DNA of 50,048 nucleotides from Rhodospirillaceae bacterium (GCA_002721365.1 PBKC01000081.1:1-50048); one strand, 5' to 3'; shown: positions 7,532 through 15,829, counted from the stretch's first letter. Numbers and translations: made by a program. Notes: a model not told the origin generated them from the sequence alone.

Positions 7532-7981
7532 CTACTCGTCAGGGGGCGATTCGTTCTTGTCGAAGCATGGCGGCCAGGTGCGGTTGCCGTGAAAGAGCCC
7601 CGGAAGGCCCGAACCGGTGACCCGGCGCAGATATTCGTCCTGGACCCAGTAGGCTTCATATTCCCGCTCCGAGTAGCGGCGGCAGGCCGGCATCTGGGAG
7701 AAGGCGCCACTCTCGTCCTGTGCGACGTGGACGAGTTCGTGCAGAAGGACCGATTGGCCGAATGCATCCATGACGAGGTCGAGTTCCTCGTCGATCAGAA
7801 CGCCTTCGCCCGCAATATAGGCTGCCCGGATGGGACAGGGCGCGCCGCAAACCCTTTCCGCGATCTCGGCGACCGGCATGCGATGGATATCCGGCCATTC
7901 CTCAGGCACCGGATATCCCGCGATCGACTTGATCAGCATGAACAACGTGAGAAGGACAGCCTCGCCGACGCCACCATCCAT
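7532..7981 (-). CDS. Small exported HExxH protein (putative metallopeptidase)
   Basis: About 149 residues from the ATG at 7981, which has GAGG at suitable distance. The N terminus carries a hydrophobic stretch (residues 6-21, EAVLLTLFMLIKSIAG) that could be a signal peptide or anchor. HELVH at residues 81-85 is a zinc-metallopeptidase motif, and acidic residues around 105-110 (SEREYEA) could supply the third ligand. Four cysteines (45, 49, 100, 139) suggest an oxidising, periplasmic location. No named peptidase family was recognised with confidence. It lies downstream of tRNA-Cys on the same strand, but a terminator separates the two. Confidence 0.6.
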   Translation of the reverse strand: MDGGVGEAVLLTLFMLIKSIAGYPVPEEWPDIHRMPVAEIAERVCGAPCPIRAAYIAGEGVLIDEELDLVMDAFGQSVLLHELVHVAQDESGAFSQMPACRRYSEREYEAYWVQDEYLRRVTGSGLPGLFHGNRTWPPCFDKNESPPDE

Positions 7982-8074
7982 GTCAGCATCCTCATGGCAT
8001 GTTGCGGTGCAATAAAGCCATGCAAGATCGTCGCCAGTACAGAAGATGATGTAGATCGAAATGGAGCGGAAACG

Positions 8075-8102
8075 AAAAGGCCCGCCTTTCAGCGGACCTT
8101 TT
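8075..8102 (-). terminator. Rho-independent terminator of tRNA-Cys
   Basis: On the reverse strand an AGGTCCGC/GCGGGCCT stem (one G-U pair) closes a short loop and is followed by TTTTCGTTT. It begins 16 bases after the end of the tRNA. Confidence 0.8.
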
Positions 8103-8118
8103 CGAACGAAGCTGTTAA

Positions 8119-8192
8119 TGGAGGCCGGGGTCGGAATCGAACCGGCGTACACGGATTTGCAGTCCGCTGCATGACCACTCTGCCACCCGGCC
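8119..8192 (-). tRNA. tRNA-Cys (GCA)
   Basis: The 74-nt reverse-strand sequence starts GGCCGGGTGGCAGAGTGG, has the anticodon loop CTGCAAA with anticodon GCA, the T-arm GGTTCGATTCC and an encoded CCA at 8119-8121. The acceptor stem pairs GGCCGGG with CCCGGCC. It has its own promoter and terminator, so it is a single-gene unit. Confidence 0.96.
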
Positions 8193-8237
8193 GTCGTCTC
8201 GGCGAGTGGCGTGAAGCCCCCACCCGACGGACCGCGA

Positions 8238-8266
8238 CATATAGGCCGAGTGCGGAAGACGGTCAA
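8238..8266 (-). promoter_or_regulatory. Sigma-70-type promoter of tRNA-Cys
   Basis: On the reverse strand TTGACC (8261-8266) and TATATG (8238-8243) are separated by exactly 17 bases, close to the housekeeping consensus. The expected start is about 39 bases before the tRNA 5' end. Confidence 0.7.
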
Positions 8267-8304
8267 CCGAGTGCTTGGCGCCGGATGCGTAACCTGGGCG
8301 AGGA

Positions 8305-8592
8305 TCAGGGTCCGATCAGGGTCGCGACGATTTCGTCCCACTCGGCCGGGATGGGGGCGTTCGATCGCGGCCGCCCCGCCCGACGATACCAGTAGCCGGC
8401 ATTGCCGAGGTCACCCTCGATGCGGTGAAGATGCGCATGGACCCATGCCGCTTCCGCGCTTTCCTCGTCCTGTACCAAGCGGTGTGCCTGATGCCAGTCG
8501 CCTTTCGCCGCATACCACAGGGCCTGAAGGACGGGTTCGACCTGTGGTGGGTCGTCTTGTGCGAGAGAAGACTTGAATGTGGCCGGATTCAT
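8305..8592 (-). CDS. Conserved small protein of unknown function (95 aa)
   Basis: A 95-residue protein with the pattern LQALWYAAKGDWHQAHRLVQ followed by WVHAHLHRIEGDLGNAGYWY and an EW near the C terminus. This layout is that of a small hypothetical family I recall from many alphaproteobacteria; it resembles a single helical hairpin repeat, TPR-like, with conserved Trp and His residues. No catalytic motif, signal peptide or membrane helix is seen. No function is known to me. It is expressed leftward towards tRNA-Cys and overlaps its promoter neighbourhood only in upstream sequence. Confidence 0.75.
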   Translation of the reverse strand: MNPATFKSSLAQDDPPQVEPVLQALWYAAKGDWHQAHRLVQDEESAEAAWVHAHLHRIEGDLGNAGYWYRRAGRPRSNAPIPAEWDEIVATLIGP

Positions 8593-8784
8593 TCGATCGG
8601 GTCGATATTTCTGGATCGGGCGGCGGCAATCAACCAGATCCGTGGGGTGACAGACGCGACACAGACTGTAAACCTTTGTATCCTATGAAACGACACGTCG
8701 TTGTCTCGACGGCGTGCCGCAGGTATAAGGGCGTTCCATCAAACGTTTGATTACCTCCTGGTGGACTTCTCCGGCGGAGAGCCT

Positions 8785-9444
8785 ATGGCCGATTTCGCAG
8801 CGATGCGTCAGCACATGGTCGAGGGTCAGATCGAACCGAATCAGGTCAACGATCCGCGGATCCTCGCCGCATTCGCCGATGTGCCGAGGGAGCTGTTCGT
8901 TCCCAAGGCCAAGCGTCCGATCGCCTATGTCGACGAGGACCTGGAGATCGCGCCGGGGCGTTTCCTGATGGAGCCCGCGATATTCGCCCGGCTGATTCAG
9001 GCCGCTTTCATTCGGCCTGAGGACGTCGTGCTGGATGTCGGCTGTGGCACCGGCTATTCGAGTGCCGTTCTGGCGAAGCTCGCGGGCACGGTCGTCGGCC
9101 TGGAGAGCGATGCGCCGCTTGCGGAGCAGGCAGACGCTATTTTGAATGAGCTCGGCGTCGACAATGCGGTTACGGTTGTCGGCCCTTTGGGTGGGGGCTA
9201 CGCGAGCCAGGGGCCTTACGACGTGATCGTGATCGAAGGGGGCGTGGAGACGATTCCGGCTCCGCTGGAGGAGCAGCTCGCAGAGGGCGGGCGGTTGCTG
9301 GCGGTGGAGCAGCGGACTTCGCGCGGGCCGGGCAAGGCTACGCTGGTCGCGCGAACCCGCGGACGGGTATCGAGCCGTGTCCTGTTCGACGCATCGGTGC
9401 CGCGGCTTGAGGAATTTTTGGCTCCGCGCGGCTTTGTGTTTTGA
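8785..9444 (+). CDS. Pcm-like SAM methyltransferase paralogue
   Basis: A 219-residue protein of the protein-L-isoaspartate O-methyltransferase family. Motif I for S-adenosylmethionine is VLDVGCGTGYSS. The N-terminal helix MRQHMVEGQIEPNQVND and VPRELFVP are family-typical. However, the peptide-binding GQTISxP segment, present in the second Pcm of this window at 37031, is here LEIAPGRFLMEP. That change suggests the enzyme does not repair isoaspartate in the usual way. The start at 8785 follows GGCGGAGAG. It is the first gene of a rightward run with a TolC-type protein, PopZ and ValS; I recall this order from other alphaproteobacteria. Confidence 0.82.
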   Translation: MADFAAMRQHMVEGQIEPNQVNDPRILAAFADVPRELFVPKAKRPIAYVDEDLEIAPGRFLMEPAIFARLIQAAFIRPEDVVLDVGCGTGYSSAVLAKLAGTVVGLESDAPLAEQADAILNELGVDNAVTVVGPLGGGYASQGPYDVIVIEGGVETIPAPLEEQLAEGGRLLAVEQRTSRGPGKATLVARTRGRVSSRVLFDASVPRLEEFLAPRGFVF

Positions 9445-9446
9445 TG

Positions 9447-9465
9447 GCCCGCGCGGCGCGCGGGC
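9447..9465 (+). terminator. GC-rich hairpin after the Pcm-like gene
   Basis: A near-perfect palindrome, GCCCGCG paired with CGCGGGC, begins three bases after the stop codon and is followed by GTTTCG. The weak T-run makes it a tentative terminator or attenuator before the TolC-type gene. Confidence 0.35.
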
Positions 9466-9540
9466 GTTTCGCTGTGGCGTTCCCGTGTTTCGGGGGCGCC
9501 TTATTGATGATGAATGGTTCTTGATCTGGATCGCATGCAC

Positions 9541-10920
9541 ATGACCAACCGCCGCCGACTTGTTCGTCTCGCTTTCAGTACCAGCTGCCTGACGGCGATT
9601 TTGTGGCCGGCGGCCAATGCCTGGGCACAATCGCCGTCCGAGGCCCTGGCGACGGCCTATCAGTCCAACCCGCGGCTGATGGCCGAGCGCGCCCGCGTGC
9701 GGTCGGTCGACGAGGGTGTTCCTCAGGCGCTGTCGGGCTGGCGGCCCACGGTCGTATTCAACGGCAGTACCGGCTTGCAGTCGTTCACCAATGAAACGGC
9801 GGCGGGCTCGACGTCGGATACCATCAACCCGACCAACGTGGCTCTGACGATCGACCAACCGCTGTACCGGGGCGGGCAGACGGTGGCGAGCACCGAAGCG
9901 GCAGAGGCTCGGGTTCTCGCCGCACGGTCACAGCTCGGTGACGTGGAGCAGGGCGTGATGCTCGATGCGGCGATCGCCTACATGAATGTCGTTCGCGACC
10001 AGTCGGTGGTGGAACTCAACATCAACAATGAGCAGGTGCTGGGACGGCGCCTCGAAGCGACCCGTGACCGCTTCCAGGTGGGCGAGGTCACTCGGACCGA
10101 CGTCGCTCAGGCCGAAGCCCGTCTTTCCGACGCGTCGGCTCTGCGCGTCGCCGCTCAGGGCGATCTGGAAACGTCGCGCGCAAACTTTGAGCAAATTGTC
10201 GGATTTCCGCCGGAGAAGCTTGAATTTCCTGATCCTTCGTTCATTCCCCCGCTGCCCGACAGCGGTGAATTGGCGAATGCCGTCGCGCTGGCCGAGAACC
10301 CGGCGCTTCTCGCGAACCAGTATCTGGAACAGGCGGCGCTCCATGACATCGACGTCGCGGTGGCCGATCTGTTGCCGGACCTGTCGCTGCAGGGCCAGCT
10401 CACCAAGGCCTACGAGCCGAACAGCTTTTTCGACGAGTCGGATTCGGCGCAGATCCTCGCCAATCTTCGCATTCCGCTCTACCAGTCGGGTGCGGAGTAC
10501 TCCCGGGTGCGTGAACTGCGCGAAGTCGCCGTTCAGCGGCGGCGCGAAGTCGACCAGACGCGGCGCGAGGTGATCGAGAACAGCACCAGCGCCTGGGAGA
10601 GCTTGGTCAGCACGCGTGCCGCGATCGAGGCGCTCGATTCCTCGGTGCGCGCCAACGAGATCGCCTTGGAAGGTGTGCAGCAGGAGGCGGCGGTCGGTGC
10701 TCGTACGACCCTCGACGTCCTGGACGCCGAGCAGGAAGCGTTCGATGCGCGGGTGAACCTGGTGCGGGCGCGCCGTGACGAAGTCGTGGCCAGCCTGACC
10801 CTTCTCGCCGCGATCGGCCGCTTGTCGGCGGAGTATCTGCGGCTGCCGGTCGACATTTACGATCCGGCGCAGCACTACCAGAATGTCCGCGAGAAGTGGA
10901 TCGGCTTTGGTTCGGAGTAA
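9541..10920 (+). CDS. TolC-family outer-membrane channel protein
   Basis: About 460 residues with a signal peptide (RRRLVRLAFSTSCLTAILW, cleavage near AWAQ) followed by the two repeated TolC/OEP domains. Family features include SEALATAYQSNPRL at the mature N terminus, TIDQPLYRGGQT in the first beta-barrel repeat, long coiled-coil helices and RIPLYQSGAEYSRVRE in the second repeat, ending with RTTLDVLDAEQE. It would form a trimeric outer-membrane exit duct for type I secretion or RND efflux. No inner-membrane partner is in the window. ATGs at 9514, 9535 and 9541 are possible starts; 9541 gives the best signal peptide. Confidence 0.9.
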   Translation: MTNRRRLVRLAFSTSCLTAILWPAANAWAQSPSEALATAYQSNPRLMAERARVRSVDEGVPQALSGWRPTVVFNGSTGLQSFTNETAAGSTSDTINPTNVALTIDQPLYRGGQTVASTEAAEARVLAARSQLGDVEQGVMLDAAIAYMNVVRDQSVVELNINNEQVLGRRLEATRDRFQVGEVTRTDVAQAEARLSDASALRVAAQGDLETSRANFEQIVGFPPEKLEFPDPSFIPPLPDSGELANAVALAENPALLANQYLEQAALHDIDVAVADLLPDLSLQGQLTKAYEPNSFFDESDSAQILANLRIPLYQSGAEYSRVRELREVAVQRRREVDQTRREVIENSTSAWESLVSTRAAIEALDSSVRANEIALEGVQQEAAVGARTTLDVLDAEQEAFDARVNLVRARRDEVVASLTLLAAIGRLSAEYLRLPVDIYDPAQHYQNVREKWIGFGSE

Positions 10921-11053
10921 TAGCGGCAGGCCGACCTTTCATTCCGAAGTAGCTCTGCGAAGAGCTTAAAAAGCCAAGCTTTAGGCCGTACTGGTATTTC
11001 TTGGATCGGTTCGTTAGAATCGGTCGAGGGATATCCGCGGGTAGTGAATAGGT

Positions 11054-11677
11054 ATGGCCGAGGCGAACCAGCAAGAACCGTCGATGGAGGAGATCCTCTC
11101 CTCTATCCGTCGGATAATTTCAGCCGATACCCCAGCCGAGGAAGCTAAACCGGCCGAGGAAGAAGAGGAGGCGGCACCGCCGCCCCCGCCACCGCCTCCA
11201 GAGGAGGAGCCGGAGGAGGAAGAGGACGAGGATGTCCTCGAACTCACCGACGTGGTGGAGCCGGACAGCGACGACGAGCTCGATATCGACGTCGATCAGG
11301 AGATCGACTCCTTCGAGCCGGCGGCGCATTTCGGCGAACCTGAGATTGCCGACGAGGACGACGACGAGCTTCCCGAGGAAGAACCGGAGGAAGAATACGT
11401 CCCGCCGCCGGTACGCGACCGCGACTTCCAGCAGGCTGACAGCGAGCTTGTGTCGCCGCCGACCGCGGCGGCCTCGATGGCGGCGTTCGCTTCGCTCAAT
11501 AGCGCTGCACGGGGGGAACCCCTGCCGTTCGACGTCGGTGGGCGAACCGTCGAGCAGCTGGCTGCCGAACTGATGCGGCCGATCCTCCGCGAATGGCTCG
11601 ATCAGAACCTGCCGTCGATGGTCGAACGTCTGGTGAGGGCCGAGATCAAGCGCCTCGCCGAACAGTCCCGTCGCTAG
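11054..11677 (+). CDS. popZ: PopZ-like polar organizing protein (DUF2497)
   Basis: A 207-residue protein with the three PopZ regions. The conserved N-terminal helix is PSMEEILSSIRRIIS. A disordered, strongly acidic and proline-rich middle (about residues 25-120) contains runs of Glu, Asp and Pro. The C-terminal helical oligomerisation domain is LRPILREWLDQNLPSMVERL followed by VRAEIKRLAEQ. In Caulobacter PopZ forms a polar matrix that anchors the chromosome origin through ParB and recruits cell-cycle regulators. It sits between the TolC-type gene and valS. Its low-complexity centre differs in composition from neighbours, as expected for a disordered linker. Confidence 0.88.
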   Translation: MAEANQQEPSMEEILSSIRRIISADTPAEEAKPAEEEEEAAPPPPPPPPEEEPEEEEDEDVLELTDVVEPDSDDELDIDVDQEIDSFEPAAHFGEPEIADEDDDELPEEEPEEEYVPPPVRDRDFQQADSELVSPPTAAASMAAFASLNSAARGEPLPFDVGGRTVEQLAAELMRPILREWLDQNLPSMVERLVRAEIKRLAEQSRR

Positions 11678-11844
11678 GAGGCGCGCCCGTTCAGGGCGGT
11701 TCGTTTTCCGGGGCGATCAGAGGATTTCATCTGCGGGGCGGTTGCTCTAGTCTCCCGCCGCGGCGGTTGGCGTTTCCGTTACCCGCCGCTGTGCCGCCGT
11801 CGTGAGACGTCGGCGATGTTCGAGTTTTGCATGAAGAGCTGGTG

Positions 11845-14490
11845 ATGCTGGACAAGTCCTATCGGCCTGCCGAGGTCGAGACGAGGATCTCTGCGCAATG
11901 GGATGAGGCGAAGATCGGCGCCGCCCATGCGACGTCGAACAAGACGCCGTTCTCGGTGATGATGCCGCCGCCGAACGTGACCGGCAGCCTGCATATGGGT
12001 CACGCGTTCAACATGACCCTTCAGGACATCCTGACCCGTTACTGGCGGATGCGGGGTAAGGATGCGCTCTGGCAGCCGGGCACGGACCATGCGGGCATCG
12101 CCACCCAGATGGTTGTCGAACGCCAGATGGCGGCCGAGGGCCTCGACCGCCGCGACATGGGTCGCGAGGCGTTCGTCGAGCGGGTGTGGCAGTGGAAGGC
12201 CGAGTCCGGCGGCACCATCCTCCGCCAGCTTCAGCGTCTCGGCGCCTCGCCGGATTGGGCGCGTGAGCGCTTTACCCTCGATGACGGCCTGTCGCTCGCC
12301 GTTCGCACCGAGTTCGTCGAGCTGTATAAGGCCGGCCTGATCTACCGCGACAAGCGGCTGGTCAACTGGGACCCCAAGCTCCAGACCGCGATCTCAGATC
12401 TCGAGATCGAGCAGCGCGAGGTCGACGGCCATCTCTGGCATTTCAAATATCCGATCGAGGACGAGGCGGGGGCGTTCATCGTCGTCGCCACCACCCGGCC
12501 CGAGACGATGCTGGGCGATACCGCGGTGGCCGTGCACCCGGAGGACGAGCGTTATACGCATCTTGTCGGCAAGCATGTGATCCTGCCGCTGGTGGGCCGG
12601 CGCATACCGATTGTCGCCGACGCTTATTCCGACCCGGAGAAGGGCAGCGGCGCGGTGAAGATCCCCCCGGCCCACGACTTCAATGACTTCGAGGTCGGCC
12701 GCCGGCACGACCTGCCGCAGGTCAACATCTTCGACTCGCTCGCCCGTCTCAACGACGAGGTGCCCGAAGCTTATCGCGGCCTCGACCGCTATGAGGCGCG
12801 GGAGAAGATCGTCGCCGACATGGAGGCACAGGGTCTCCTCGCCGAGGTCGAGACCACCCGCCACAGCGTCCCCTATGGTGACCGGTCGGGCGTGGTCGTC
12901 GAGCCCTGGCTCACCGACCAGTGGTATGTCGACGCCGCCACCCTGGCGAAGCCGGCGATCGAGGCGGTGGAGCAGGGGCGGACCGTGTTCGTGCCCAGGA
13001 ACTGGGAGAACACCTATTTCGAGTGGATGCGGAACATCCAGCCCTGGTGCATCTCGCGCCAGCTCTGGTGGGGGCACCGCATTCCCGCCTGGTACGGCCC
13101 GGACGGCCATATCTTCGTCGCCATGACCGAGGGCGAGGCGGCGGCCGAGGCCGAGGCGCATTACGGCAAGCCGACTGCGCTGCTCCAGGACGAAGACGTT
13201 CTCGACACCTGGTTCAGTTCCGGCCTGTGGCCGTTCTCGACCCTGGGCTGGCCGGAAAAGACCGCGGAACTCGACCGCTACTACCCGACCGACGTCCTCG
13301 TCACCGGTTTCGACATCATCTTCTTCTGGGTCGCCCGGATGATGATGCTCGGCATCCATTTCATGGGTGAGGTGCCGTTCCGCACCGTCTACATCCACGC
13401 TCTGGTCCGCGACGAGAAGGGCCAGAAGATGTCGAAGTCCAAGGGGAACATCATCGATCCCCTGACTTTGATGGATGACTACGGCACCGACGCGCTGCGC
13501 TTCACGCTCACCGCCATGGCGGCGCAGGGGCGCGACATTAAGCTCTCCGAGCAGCGGGTTGCCGGCTACCGCAACTTCATGACCAAGCTGTGGAACGCGG
13601 CGCGCTTCTGTGAGATGAACGAGTGCTGGCCGGTTCCGGGCTTCGATCCTGCGTCCTGCCGGCAGACGATCAACCGCTGGATCGTCGGCGAGACGGTCGA
13701 AGTGATCGAGAAGACCGGCGCGGCGATCGAAGAATATCGCTTCAACGAGGCGGCGCAGGCGCTCTACCAGTTCTTCTGGGGTGAGTTCTGCGACTGGTAC
13801 CTCGAGTTCTCGAAGCCGCTGCTGTCGGGAAGCGATGCGGGAGCGGTTACCGAGACTCGCGCGACGGCCGCCTGGGTGTTGGGACAGACGCTTCATGCGC
13901 TTCATCCCATCGCGCCGTTCGTTACTGAGGCGCTATGGGAGTCGATGGGGGAAGGCGGGCTGATCGCCGCGCGTTCGTGGCCGGAACTGCCCGTGTCGCT
14001 AGTCGATATGGCGGCCCGCGACGAGATGCGCTGGGTGATCGCCCTGGTCGGCGAGGTCCGGGCGGTCCGGGCGGAGATGAACGTTCCGGCGGCCGCGAAG
14101 ATCCCGGTTGTCGTCGGCGACGCGACGCCGGAGGCTGCCGCGCGTGTCGAAACGCATCGGGCGCTGATCGAGACCCTGGCGCGGGCGGAGTCGGTCACCG
14201 TTGCCTCTGCACTGCCCGAGGGAGCGGTGCAGATCGTTCTGGAAGGCGCGACAGCGGCCTTGCCGCTGGCCGGCGTCATCGATCTGGGTGCGGAGCGGGC
14301 TCGTCTGGACCGCGAGATCGCCAAGACCGAAGACGAGATCGGCCGCATCGACAAGAAGCTCGGCAACCAGCAGTTCGTCAGCCGCGCGCCGGCCGAGGTG
14401 GTCGAGGAACAGCGGGAGCGCCGCGCGGACTATGTCGAGGCGAAGACGAAGCTCGAAGCCGCCCGCGAGCGGTTGGCCACGGTGAGATAG
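11845..14490 (+). CDS. valS: Valine--tRNA ligase
   Basis: A class I aminoacyl-tRNA synthetase of about 881 residues that charges tRNA-Val and edits mis-activated threonine. The HIGH signature is HMGH (residues 50-53) within PPNVTGSLHMGH, and KMSKS is at residues 528-532. The editing domain lies between them, with TTRPETMLGDTAVAVHPED. The C terminus has the coiled-coil arm typical of ValRS (ARLDREIAKTEDEIGRIDKK). The start at 11845 follows GAAGAGC; a TTG six codons upstream is less likely. It follows popZ after 167 bases without a clear terminator. Confidence 0.97.
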   Translation: MLDKSYRPAEVETRISAQWDEAKIGAAHATSNKTPFSVMMPPPNVTGSLHMGHAFNMTLQDILTRYWRMRGKDALWQPGTDHAGIATQMVVERQMAAEGLDRRDMGREAFVERVWQWKAESGGTILRQLQRLGASPDWARERFTLDDGLSLAVRTEFVELYKAGLIYRDKRLVNWDPKLQTAISDLEIEQREVDGHLWHFKYPIEDEAGAFIVVATTRPETMLGDTAVAVHPEDERYTHLVGKHVILPLVGRRIPIVADAYSDPEKGSGAVKIPPAHDFNDFEVGRRHDLPQVNIFDSLARLNDEVPEAYRGLDRYEAREKIVADMEAQGLLAEVETTRHSVPYGDRSGVVVEPWLTDQWYVDAATLAKPAIEAVEQGRTVFVPRNWENTYFEWMRNIQPWCISRQLWWGHRIPAWYGPDGHIFVAMTEGEAAAEAEAHYGKPTALLQDEDVLDTWFSSGLWPFSTLGWPEKTAELDRYYPTDVLVTGFDIIFFWVARMMMLGIHFMGEVPFRTVYIHALVRDEKGQKMSKSKGNIIDPLTLMDDYGTDALRFTLTAMAAQGRDIKLSEQRVAGYRNFMTKLWNAARFCEMNECWPVPGFDPASCRQTINRWIVGETVEVIEKTGAAIEEYRFNEAAQALYQFFWGEFCDWYLEFSKPLLSGSDAGAVTETRATAAWVLGQTLHALHPIAPFVTEALWESMGEGGLIAARSWPELPVSLVDMAARDEMRWVIALVGEVRAVRAEMNVPAAAKIPVVVGDATPEAAARVETHRALIETLARAESVTVASALPEGAVQIVLEGATAALPLAGVIDLGAERARLDREIAKTEDEIGRIDKKLGNQQFVSRAPAEVVEEQRERRADYVEAKTKLEAARERLATVR

Positions 14491-14492
14491 CC

Positions 14493-14567
14493 GTAGCCTG
14501 AGTGGAGCTTTGTGAAACCGGGGATCGGTCGTCGACCCCGGATTGCGCTCCACTCCATCCGGGCTAC
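14493..14567. repeat. Imperfect 75-bp palindrome downstream of valS
   Basis: The left arm runs GTAGCC...GTGGAGC...CCGGGG and the right arm CCCCGG...GCTCCAC...GGGCTAC, with a small asymmetric insertion in the right arm. It resembles the dispersed proteobacterial repeat with outer GTAGCC/GGCTAC ends. It could also fold in the valS transcript, but there is no T-run. Confidence 0.6.
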
Positions 14568-14611
14568 CTCTTGGCTCGGCGCTATTTGGCAAGGGCCCTG
14601 ACCATCCCTGG

Positions 14612-14692
14612 GTTCCCGCCTTCGCGGGAACGACGATGAGGCAAGGGCTGTACCCTCACTATGTCGTCATGCCCGCGAAGGCGGGCATCCAG
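14612..14692. repeat. Inverted pair of CCCGCGAAGGCGGG hairpins
   Basis: The reverse copy is at 14612-14631 and the forward copy at 14666-14692 (GTCATGCCCGCG...GGGCATCCAG). Both share the CCCGC-GAAGG-CGGG core with compensatory outer pairs (TT/AA against TG/CA). Members of the same family recur at 47180-47252. No gene lies between 14491 and 14723. Confidence 0.75.
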
Positions 14693-14723
14693 ACGCCGGG
14701 CGATGACCTGCCGGCGGGGCGCT

Positions 14724-15296
14724 TCACCCGCTGGCGCCGTCGGCCACGCGCCAGACCTTGCTCGCATGCGGGCCGGTGTCGCCTGCGACCTCCAGATAAT
14801 GCACGCGGTCGCCGGCGGCGAGGCTTTCCAGCGCCTCGTGAGTCAGACTGTTGCGGTGGAAGTAGAGCTCGCGTCCGTCCGCGGACCGTAGGAAACCGTG
14901 GTCGCGGTCGCCGGCAATGCTCAGGACTTGCCCCGTCATCGGTGCGTCGTGCGGTTTTGCCTCGCGCTTGTGCTTGGCCTTGAACTCCTTGATCTGACGC
15001 TCGGCCGCGTCGAAGGCATCGTTCACCAGGGCGTAGACGTCGGGGTCTGCATAGGTCTGTTCGGGACGGTGCGGCGAACGCGTCACCACCAGTTCCTTGC
15101 CCGGAACCGAGATATCGATCCGTACCCGCATCTGGTTCCCCTTCCGATGCTGGCGGTGGGGTGCTTCGACGGCGACCCGGCAGGAGGCGATGTGGTCGTA
15201 AAGCCTGTCGAGCTTCGCCGCCCGTTCCCGGATGCGCTGCTCCACCGTTTCAGAGGAGTCGACCTGGTGGAAGCTGAGTTCGAGGGGTACGTCCAT
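14724..15296 (-). CDS. HPF/RaiA ribosome-associated domain fused to a cold-shock domain
   Basis: A 190-residue, two-domain protein. Residues 1-110 resemble ribosome hibernation factors (HPF/RaiA): VPLELSFHQVDSSETVEQRI, then RERAAKLDRLYDHIASCRV and DPDVYALVNDAFDAAERQI. Residues 119-187 form a cold-shock domain with RNP-like motifs HGFLRS and LYFHRNS (consensus KGFGFI and VFVHxS). HPF binds the 30S decoding region to silence ribosomes, and cold-shock domains bind single-stranded RNA, so the fusion probably acts on ribosomes or mRNA under stress. GGAGG precedes the ATG at 15296 at ideal spacing. Its 3' end abuts the repeat cluster behind valS. Confidence 0.85.
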   Translation of the reverse strand: MDVPLELSFHQVDSSETVEQRIRERAAKLDRLYDHIASCRVAVEAPHRQHRKGNQMRVRIDISVPGKELVVTRSPHRPEQTYADPDVYALVNDAFDAAERQIKEFKAKHKREAKPHDAPMTGQVLSIAGDRDHGFLRSADGRELYFHRNSLTHEALESLAAGDRVHYLEVAGDTGPHASKVWRVADGASG

Positions 15297-15383
15297 GGAT
15301 GCCTCCGTTGTGACTGACGAATGTCGCGTCAACGGAGACTTAGGAAGGCATGTTCCTGCCGTGAAGGCGGGCGCGGTTGCCGG

Positions 15384-15704
15384 CTACCGGTAGGTTTCGA
15401 ATTTCGGGTCTTCGACCTTGAAGCGATTGCATTTGGGCCCGTAGACGGCCGTACAGGCGTTCGCCGTGTCGCGTGAGGACTGGAGGGCGCAGGGATAGCA
15501 GTCTCCGGTATCCAGATCGGCGCAGTTCTCGAACACAGCGGGGGCGCCGTCCTCCCCCAACAACTGGCCGCATCTCTGGAAATCGTAGCCGAGCTCGCGC
15601 ACGCAGAGGACGGTGATGTTGCCAAAACAGAGATCCCAGGCCTTGGCCTCTCCGCCAGTCAGGAGGGCGAGGCCGAGGGTGAGCAGCAAAAGCGGTCGTC
15701 GCAT
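15384..15704 (-). CDS. Secreted eight-cysteine small protein
   Basis: A 106-residue protein with a clear signal peptide (RRPLLLLTLGLALLTGG, cleavage near AKA-W). The mature part contains eight cysteines (26, 34, 45, 61, 69, 72, 84, 92), enough for four disulfides. No known family was recognised. It is probably a small disulfide-stabilised periplasmic protein. GGGGAG lies before the ATG at 15704, which supports that start over the open frame extending further upstream. It is divergent from ilvD across a 125-base interval that must hold both promoters. Confidence 0.65.
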   Translation of the reverse strand: MRRPLLLLTLGLALLTGGEAKAWDLCFGNITVLCVRELGYDFQRCGQLLGEDGAPAVFENCADLDTGDCYPCALQSSRDTANACTAVYGPKCNRFKVEDPKFETYR

Positions 15705-15829
15705 CGTCGTCTCCCCGGTCTTGCGTCGGGCGGCGGGTGGGTGTGCCCGCAATGCGCTAGGCAAGCTGGGCTCCAATCCTTATTCTCCGGCCACTTTGCA
15801 CCAAGAAGACGTAGTCGGGGAGACACGAG

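Noticed and set aside
10953..10968. Hairpin AGCTCT-GCGA-AGAGCT after the TolC-type gene
   Set aside because: It is followed by an A-run and not a T-run on the plus strand, so it does not qualify as a terminator for the upstream gene.
11140..11400. Glu/Asp/Pro-rich low-complexity stretch as a repeat array
   Set aside because: It is the disordered acidic linker of the PopZ-like protein, not a DNA repeat or CRISPR.
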